Part shown: positions 57,219 to 64,000 of the stretch, piece by piece
How positions within the stretch are numbered: position 1 is the first letter of the stretch
Layout: each line of letters begins with the position of its first letter
DNA from: Myrica gale
Lineage: Eukaryota > Streptophyta > Magnoliopsida > Fagales > Myricaceae
Assembly: GCA_963930655.1 (NCBI GenBank)
Contig: OZ005604.1
Span: 14,580,001-14,644,000, forward strand
Direction: 5' to 3'
DNA length: 64,000 nucleotides
The notes under the pieces: generated by a model
What the model saw: the letters and a program-made list of their open reading frames with translations, nothing else
Told to the model about the DNA's origin: nothing
Database searches by the model: none
Translations under genes and position numbers: made by a program

Positions 57219-57731
57219 TTAATGTTAAAGGTTAAATACACTTTGTATCTTGTATATTTGGGGGTGTTGACACATTGCATCTCAATGATTTATTTTTAAA
57301 ACATTGTGTTGATTATGTTCTCCTCCAGTGATTTGCACCTTGAAGTGAAATTAGGAGTCAAATTAGACGGTAATTGTTTACACGTGACCTCAGTCCCTGT
57401 TAAATTACCGTATCCTCCTTAAATTTCAAACAATGTTATCCTACAGATCACTTGAATATGTACAATACCGGCATATCTTTTCGAAAACAAATGTTTATTG
57501 TCTTGGAATCACACACTTAAAGTCCTTACCGACAAATTTTTCTCTCAATATCTTAGCAATGACAATGGCGGTATGATTACCGTCTAATTTAACAACTAAT
57601 TTCACTCTATGGAGTAAATCTTTTGGAGAGATAACATAATAAGCTCAATATCTCAAAAATAAAATATTGAGGTGCAATGTGTCAACACTCTCAAACATAA
57701 GCGGTGCAAAGTGTATTTAACTTAATGTTAA
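57219..57731. mobile_element. MITE with long inverted repeats and 10-bp target duplication
   Basis: The element runs 57229-57721 and is flanked by ttaatgttaa (57219-57228 and 57722-57731). Left end AGGTTAAATACACTTTG; right end, reversed, GTTAAATACACTTTGCACC. Inner pairing continues through gtgttgacacattgca and ctcaat over about 90 bp. The 10-bp duplication and long terminal repeats suggest a Mutator-type MITE. The centre is non-coding. Confidence 0.82.
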
Positions 57732-58204
57732 GTCCGTCCAAGTTTCTCCTACCTATTGTTCTTACTCTTACCCTTCCAAAGTCTTGGCAATGACTTCTTC
57801 ACCCGGATCTTCTTTCTTTCTTACTTATCTGGAAGTTCAATCCCTCGTTCGTATTAGATTGGTTCGGTCACGCTCTATTTCTTGGGCAGCAGCGCTACAC
57901 CATGGTTAGCCACCTCGAGTAGGTCTCTCTCATGTGCATATCTTTTGTTATCAATTTTGTTTTAACCTCTGACCTAATTTCTTATCAAAATTGAAAAAAT
58001 TTATTTCGATTAGTGACGCAAAATAGTTGGCTGATGAAATGCCGAACTGACCTTTGAAGCAAACTGTTCGGAAGTCTACTTTAAGAATTGCACTCCGAAA
58101 GCAACTCTCTTAAAAGCTCTATGCTTTGGAATCTAGTTTCTTCTCGCACCATTGGGTTAAAAAATATGTTAATTTAGTCGTGCGAATTTCGAATTGGGTT
58201 AGTA
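57732..58204. other. Intergenic, nothing recognised
   Basis: No gene, RNA or repeat is supported here. Confidence 0.4.
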
Positions 58205-58412
58205 ACTTAATTATGGCCTAGTTTGGTTTGCGATTTGATGTGTAGCTTAATTTTGGCACTAAAATTTTTTGGGCCTGATTAAAAAAGTTTAAAATAATCT
58301 TTCTATTTCTTTCTCTATCCATATCGAATTATTATTATTTATTATAATATTCATTATCTCTTCACTTTTTTACCAACTTTCACATTTCAAAATTTTAACA
58401 ATCAAACACCAT
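58205..58412. mobile_element. MITE copy, GGTGTTTG family, reversed
   Basis: Reverse-complemented it reads ggtgtttgattgttaaaatt, then agttggtaaaaaagtgaagagata, matching the order seen at 22765-22943. The other terminus, cctagtttggtttg, is degenerate. Confidence 0.6.
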
Positions 58413-58739
58413 CTAAATTTTTCACCGATTGATTAAATGAAGTCGCATTCTGATTATAGTAAAAAATATAGTATTCAACAACGTAACAGTGGGTATTTCC
58501 CATTTTGAAACATACGAAATTTTTAACATTTTGATTTGAATGGGGAAAATAAAATGAATGGAGATAAAATATAAATTAAAGAACGGGAAGTGAAGCAAAA
58601 AAAGATACATATAAAAATTTTCCACTATATCACTGTACAAAAATCCTTAATGAGGATACAAAAGTGGGAGAAAATATACACTAAAATGGAAGCTATCAAA
58701 AACTTTCCGTCTGATACATAACTGAAACCTAGCTACTCA

Positions 58740-60920
58740 AATCTAACTCTCAAAAAGTAACTTAACCCACCTAGACCTTGTCTAGTCTACCATTGACTCT
58801 GAATCAGAAGTGAGATCAATGATCTCAATGTCCCCTGTACCCTCTACCAGTGGTGCCGGTGGAGAAGGGTCAAATAGTAGGAGAGTCGGGTCAATCTTAA
58901 CTACCCCATAGTCTTCTACCAAAGGAGCTGGGGATACATGATGAACCTTTAGATACCATTTGAGATCGCATCCCAAATAAACCTCATAGGAATCAATAAT
59001 AAAAACCCAGATAGTCATCTTTAAAATCTACGGGTCTACGTCCAGAATCTGCTCACTCGCGAAAGTCAACATCTGGCAATTCCGAGGTCCATGGCAGTAC
59101 ATATAAAATTTAAACAAATAAAATGGGTGAGTCCTATTGACTCAGTAAGGGGGGAATAAAGGAACATGTTAAGGACAATTATAATAGCATGTCAATCATA
59201 AGAATTAAGCATTTATAACATAAACAACTTAACACAATATGAACGATGCAATGCAGGTATGATACAAATGTTTCCCGATCATTTCACTTTCTTTCTTATT
59301 GTCACAGTCACTTTCTTCACAGTATGCGTTCAACGCCCATACATATCATTTATGATATGCAACACCTTAACCACACGTGAACATCAAATATCCATTTCTT
59401 TTCTTTCTTTTCTGCCACTGTCACATGGTTCATAGTATGCGTTAAGTATGCATGTCTCATGTCAACGCCCATACATATCATCCATAGATATTCATAAATA
59501 AATGCATAAGGAAATTTAAAAATTCACCCTAAAATGTGTATTGAAGGCCTTTTACAATTCCCCAAAGTTGTGCAATATTCCGAGCTTGTTTTGGGTTAAT
59601 GCCTAAAATCCATTTAGACCACTAAACGAGCTTTGTGTTTTGAGCTCCTATTTCCACTCGGTTTGGACTCAACTTTGGGTTTCCCCTATTATTTTTCATG
59701 CTCTACACAACCATAAAGTTATTTCTAATTCGGACCTTTTTACCCTACGTTTAGTGTGAAATGCCGAAACTGCCCTCAGAACATCCAGGGGCATTTTCGA
59801 CCTTTTCAGACCTTGGATAACCCTGCAATTATCAGGCCAAAAGTCCAAGGATTTCATGGGGTTTTGAAAAATATTAAAACTGCACTTAGAGACATCCAGT
59901 GGCATTTTATACCTTTACCAACCCCGGATATCCCTGAAATTTTTACTGGGATCTACTGTGACCATATAATAAAAGTATACAAAGTTTCAGGCCAAAAATC
60001 CAAGTATTTCATGGAAATGTTTTGAAAAATGTTGAAACTACCCCTAGAAAAATCTAGGGGCATTTTAGACCTTTCAACGACCTCGGATAACCTTGAAATT
60101 GTTACTGGGATCTACTGTGACCATATAATACAAACACACAAATTTTCAGGCAAAAAATCCAATTATTTAATCGGGTTGTTTAGAAAAATGTTGAAACTGC
60201 CCTTAGAGACATACATGGGCATTTTGGACCTTTTACGACCTCGGATAACCTTGGAATTTTTACTGGGATCTAATATGATCCTATAATACAGGTACACAAA
60301 TTTCCAAGGTAAATCTCCAAGTATTTCTTGGGGACGATTTGAGCAGTGCGCTATTTTCAATAACAAAGCTGGCCTATTTCATATGCTCTTCGTGTGATAT
60401 GATCTGTCTCTCTTACTCATAAATCATTTATAATATTAACATGCTTTAGATAGAACATCATAAGTGCAACATGATGAAATATACAGGTCCAACAACTTAT
60501 ACGGCTTGGTTGGTTGTCTACAATATTCTCCCAACACAACACACATCATGCAAACTACCCCTTACACATGTGACTACCCCGAAACCCCCACGTCAACACG
60601 TATCTATCACCTTTACCTTAGCCGATGAGGTCTAGACTGATTTCTAGGATAATGACTGAATGATGATGATAACCTCTGAACCAATGAACACTAGTGAGGT
60701 CAAGAAGAGACAATCGTGATTAAGGAAGAAAAGAGTAGAGCGAGATTACCTCGGACTCTACCCCTTTTTTCCTGTCTTTCGTACTTTGGTCAACTGATAT
60801 TCTCCCTTCCTTTCACTTTCAAATAGGTTGGTGAAAGTGTTTATGATATAAATACGAGGTAGGTTCGTCTAAGGCAACTAAGGCAGTGAACAAATGGCTG
60901 CAACTCCCCTGAACAGCGAA
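58740..60920 (-). mobile_element. Non-coding 3'/LTR-like part of the minus-strand Ty3/Gypsy element
   Basis: On the minus strand this follows the truncated pol region. It includes cttactgagtcaataggactcaccc (about 59125-59150 reversed), a motif of plant Ty3-type LTRs, and a 157-158 bp tandem array at 59757-60345. A minus-strand frame (59018-58782) ends in an acidic IEIIDLTSDSES tail, but its role is unknown. I could not place the LTR edges. Confidence 0.5.
59757..60345. repeat. Tandem repeat, about 157-bp unit, four copies
   Basis: Copies are marked by gaaactgcccttagagacat, ggggcattttagacctt, tcggataacctt and ttttactgggatctactgtg. Markers are near 59775, 59884, 60041 and 60199; the first unit is shortened to about 109 bp and the others are 157-158 bp. 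Divergence between copies is moderate. The array lies in LTR-like sequence. Confidence 0.8.
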
Positions 60921-63900
60921 CATTTACTTATGAACTCCTCCCAAAAGACTCTCTCTAATTTCCTTGTCCTTAGGCACTACCATCTGCTGCTGAAAATATA
61001 GGGTCCCATCGCCAAATAGTACAAAATTATCCTTTTGGACCTGATTCCAGCTCTGCCACTATTTTTCTTACAAACAAATCCTGTCTTTGACTCTCCTTAA
61101 TTCTTTCAATAAGAGTGGGCTTGAGTAACAGGGCGGCCAATCTTGTCGTTTCTCCTTGCAAGAGCAGTTCAATATCATTCCGTTCCATATCATCCATAAG
61201 TTCTTTCTTTATGACCTTTCGACTCAAAGCGTCGGCAACAACATTAGCCTTTCCGGCATGATAATTAATGGAGCAGTCATAATCTTTGATCAACTCCAAC
61301 CACCTCCTCTGCCTCATGTTGAGTTTCTTCTGAGTAAAGAAATACTTCAGGCTCTTGTGATCAGTGAATATCTCACATCGTGCTCCGTACAGATAATGTC
61401 TCCATATCTTCAGAGTAAAGACCACCGCTGCTAATTCTAAGTCATGGGTAGGTTAATTTTCCTCATGGCGCTTCAGCTGTCGAGAGGCATAGGCAATAAC
61501 TCTATCTTTCTTCATCAAGACGCAACCCAGTCCTTTCCGAGATGCATCACTGAAGATCACAAAATCTTCTCCTTCAGTGGGTAGAGCCAACATAGGAGCT
61601 GTCACCAATCTCTTCTTTAGCTCCTGAAAACTCTTCTCACATTCTTCAGTCCATACATACTTTGCCTCCTTCCTAGTCAAGGCAGTCAACAGGGCAACTA
61701 ACTTGGAAAGACCTTCTACGAATCTCTTGTAGTACCCCGCTAGTCCTAAGAAACTACGAATCTCGTGGACATTGACCGGCCTCGGCCAATTCATTACGGT
61801 CTCTATCTTACTTGGGTCCACCGAGATGCCTTGACTTGACACAATGTGTCCCAAGAATGACACTTGCTCCAACCAAAACTCGCATTTAGATAATTTGGCA
61901 TACAATTGCTCTTCTCGCCACTTTTGTAAGACCAAGCATAAATGCTTCTCATGTTCGGGTCGGTCCTTTGAATAAATCAAAATATCATCAAAAAAGACTA
62001 CCACGAAACGATCTAAGAACTCCCGAAAGACTCGATTCATCAAGTCCATGAAAGTAGCAGGTGCATTTGTTAAACCAAAGGGCATTACTAAGAACTCAAA
62101 ATGACCATATCGAGTCCTAATTGCCGACTTCGGAATATCTTCCGCCTTGATTCTTAACTGATGATACCTAAACCGCAAATCTATCTCTGAAAAGACTTCC
62201 ACTCCCTTTAATTGATCAAATAAATCATCAATACGCGGTAATGGGTATTTATTCTTTACTGTCACCTGATTCAATTCTCTATAGTCTATACACATCCTGA
62301 GAGTGCCATCATTTTTCTTTACAAACAACACCGGAGCTCCCCATGGTGATACACTAGGTCTAATAAAATCTCGCTCCAAAAGATCCTGCAGTTGGATCTT
62401 TAATTCTTTCAACTCCGTCGGCACCATTCGATATGGCGCTTTAGAGATTGGAGATGTTCCTGGTACCACTTCAATTTCAAATTGAATTTCTCTTTCCGGA
62501 GGTAAACCAGGTAACTTTTCCGGAAACACATCCGGAAATTCTTTCACTACCGGAAATAGCTTCAATCCCTTTTCTCTTCTTTCTTCACTTCCACCACCGA
62601 AACTAAAAATTCTTGGGCACCATCCAAAATATACTTCCGAGCCTGCAATGCCGACACAATACGTGGCACTACTTTACCTCGAGAACTCTTATATCAATAC
62701 TCCTCTCACTCGGGTATTCTAAAAATTATCTCCTTATGAAAACAATCAACTGAAGCATGATATGTGGCTAACCAATCCATGCCTAGGATAATATCAAATT
62801 CTACCATATGCAAAAGAATCAAATCTACCGGCAATACCAATTCTCCAATTGGCATTGGAAAAGCCTTAACTACCCAGCCACATAACTTCGATATGCCTAC
62901 CGGAGTGGCTACCTCCAAGACCGGTTCTAAGGGTTCCAACTTTGCCACATTCAATAAGCCACAACGATAAGACACAAAAGAATGCGTAGCACTCGAATCA
63001 AACAAAACAGTTACAGATCCATGGGGCAAGAGGAAGGTACCTGACACCACTGTATCAGTTATCTCTTCTTCCTCTGCAGTCAGAGCAAAAACTCGGGCTG
63101 GAGCAATATTTCGTTGTTGCTTCCCTTGACTTATGGCTCCCTTGCCATTCCTTGCTGATACTTGAGGCTGCATCCTTGGAGGTCCATTTTTCCTAGGACA
63201 GTCCTGAGTATAGTGTCCCGGGCGACCATATAAAAAGCAAGTCTCGTTTATCCATCGACATTCTTGCCCAGGGTGGAACCGCTTACAATGGGGACAAGCT
63301 GCTCCTTGATTACCCCGAAACGGAGTAATACTCCCTTAGCCCTTCCACTTACCATCATTAGAAATAATTCTCTTTGCATGGGGCTGATCGCGGAAATTAC
63401 TTCCTTGCTGAGGGGGGCGCTTCTTCAGTCGGTCATAAAACGCAGCGCTCCTCCGGATACTACGCTCCACTACGGCAGCTCACTCCACCAATTCTGCCCA
63501 ATTATCAAAATTATGACTACACACTCGATCAAAGATTCTCGGGTGTAGTCCTTCCTCGAATCTCCGTGCTTTCTTTTCCTCGTCAGGAATCAAGTGAGGA
63601 GAAAAACGCGGCAACTCCACAAATCGAGCCACATACTCCTCTACAAACATCGACCCTTGTACCAGAGTAGTGAATTCTCTCGCCTTTGCATCTCGAGCCG
63701 ATCTTGGGAAATATCGATTTAGAAACTCCTTAAATCTTTCCCAAGTAATAGGAGCTCCCTGAAACTCCTGCGCCAGCAACGCGCTCTTGGATAGCCACCA
63801 TCTCTTTTGCTTCCCCAGACAACTTATAAGTGGCATACAACACTTTCTGCTCATTAGTGCAACCCAACACACTAAGAAACTCCCCGATGTCGAGAATCTA

Positions 63901-63973
63901 ATTCTCAGCAGACACCTGGTCCGTCTTGCCGTTAAAAATAGATGGGTGTTGACGATTAAACTAGTCAAAAGAA
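60921..63973 (-). pseudogene. gag-pol remnant of a minus-strand Ty3/Gypsy element, integrase deleted
   Basis: The gag piece 63968-63480 has KRWWLSKSALL, FLNRYFPRSARDAKAREF and FEEGLHPRI. A knuckle region (about 63280-63190) reads CFLYGRPGHYTQDC, with Tyr where the second Cys is expected. The protease piece 63173-62706 holds LFDSSATHSFVS (active site altered from the usual D-S/T-G) and DIILGMDWLATYHAS. Reverse transcriptase, 62565-61453, has [27 protein letters not shown] and FFDDILIYS. RNase H, 61425-61027, has [13 protein letters not shown] and NVVADALSR. Breaks: an in-frame TAA between reverse transcriptase and RNase H (near 61451), a frameshift and stops between protease and reverse transcriptase, and another shift near 63810. 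Coding similarity fades after about 60925, so integrase is missing. The 5' end lies beyond the window. Confidence 0.88.
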
Positions 63974-64000
63974 CACCTTTTGGTACTAAACCATCCTCTG

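Noticed and set aside
58782-59018. A 78-codon minus-strand frame ending in an acidic Ser/Asp tail
   Set aside because: It sits in retrotransposon-derived sequence. The tail resembles ends of some Gypsy polyproteins, but no domain precedes it, so I left it as part of the element.
59757-60345. Regular repeats considered as a CRISPR-like array
   Set aside because: Units are about 157 bp and similar throughout, with no spacer pattern, and the organism is a plant. It is an ordinary tandem repeat.

Overview
This window is nuclear DNA of a flowering plant, most likely a eudicot. The evidence is intron-rich genes with plant-type proteins, AT-rich intergenic sequence, and plant LTR retrotransposons, hAT elements, MITEs and a tRNA-derived SINE. 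No bacterial, organellar or viral gene set is present. I cannot name the species. Exon structures were built by hand from reading frame, splice signals and remembered family conservation; no alignment was run.

Layout. 1-2500: a terminal-repeat element, then an intact single-exon gene for a secreted E6-like protein. 2500-15450: accessory sequence holding a Copia gag remnant, MITEs, two copies of a non-coding repeat, and a mosaic of broken gene pieces (bHLH N-terminus, PB1 domain, purple acid phosphatase C-terminus, MATE transporter twice). This is followed by a truncated minus-strand Copia element and a Ty3-type LTR remnant. 15757-26716: a complete 25-exon gene for 26S proteasome subunit RPN1 (884 codons), with a small LTR element and MITEs in its introns. 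27250-31500: repeats and a non-autonomous hAT-like element. 31726-41748: a complete 17-exon gene for DCAF13/SOF1 (452 codons), a WD40 ribosome-biogenesis factor. 43017-48975, minus strand: a complete 8-exon gene for the cap-binding subunit CBP20 (251 codons), with an AT-AC (U12-type) intron and a SINE in intron 1. 49250-57195: a roughly 190-bp tandem duplication whose second copy is split by a nearly intact Ty3/Gypsy element (5461 bp, 475-bp LTRs, 5-bp target duplication) and by a 2.1-kb hAT element (8-bp target duplication). 57229-58415: two MITEs. 58740-64000: a decayed minus-strand Ty3/Gypsy element lacking integrase and running off the right edge.

The three housekeeping genes act in unrelated processes (proteasome base, small-subunit processome, nuclear cap binding). 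Their adjacency looks like ordinary eukaryotic gene order, not an operon. DCAF13 and CBP20 are convergent. The most notable items are the U12-type intron of CBP20, the gene-fragment mosaic at 8.5-11.9 kb, the young but stop-ridden Gypsy element, and the layered insertions just upstream of CBP20. I found no convincing previously undescribed functional system.
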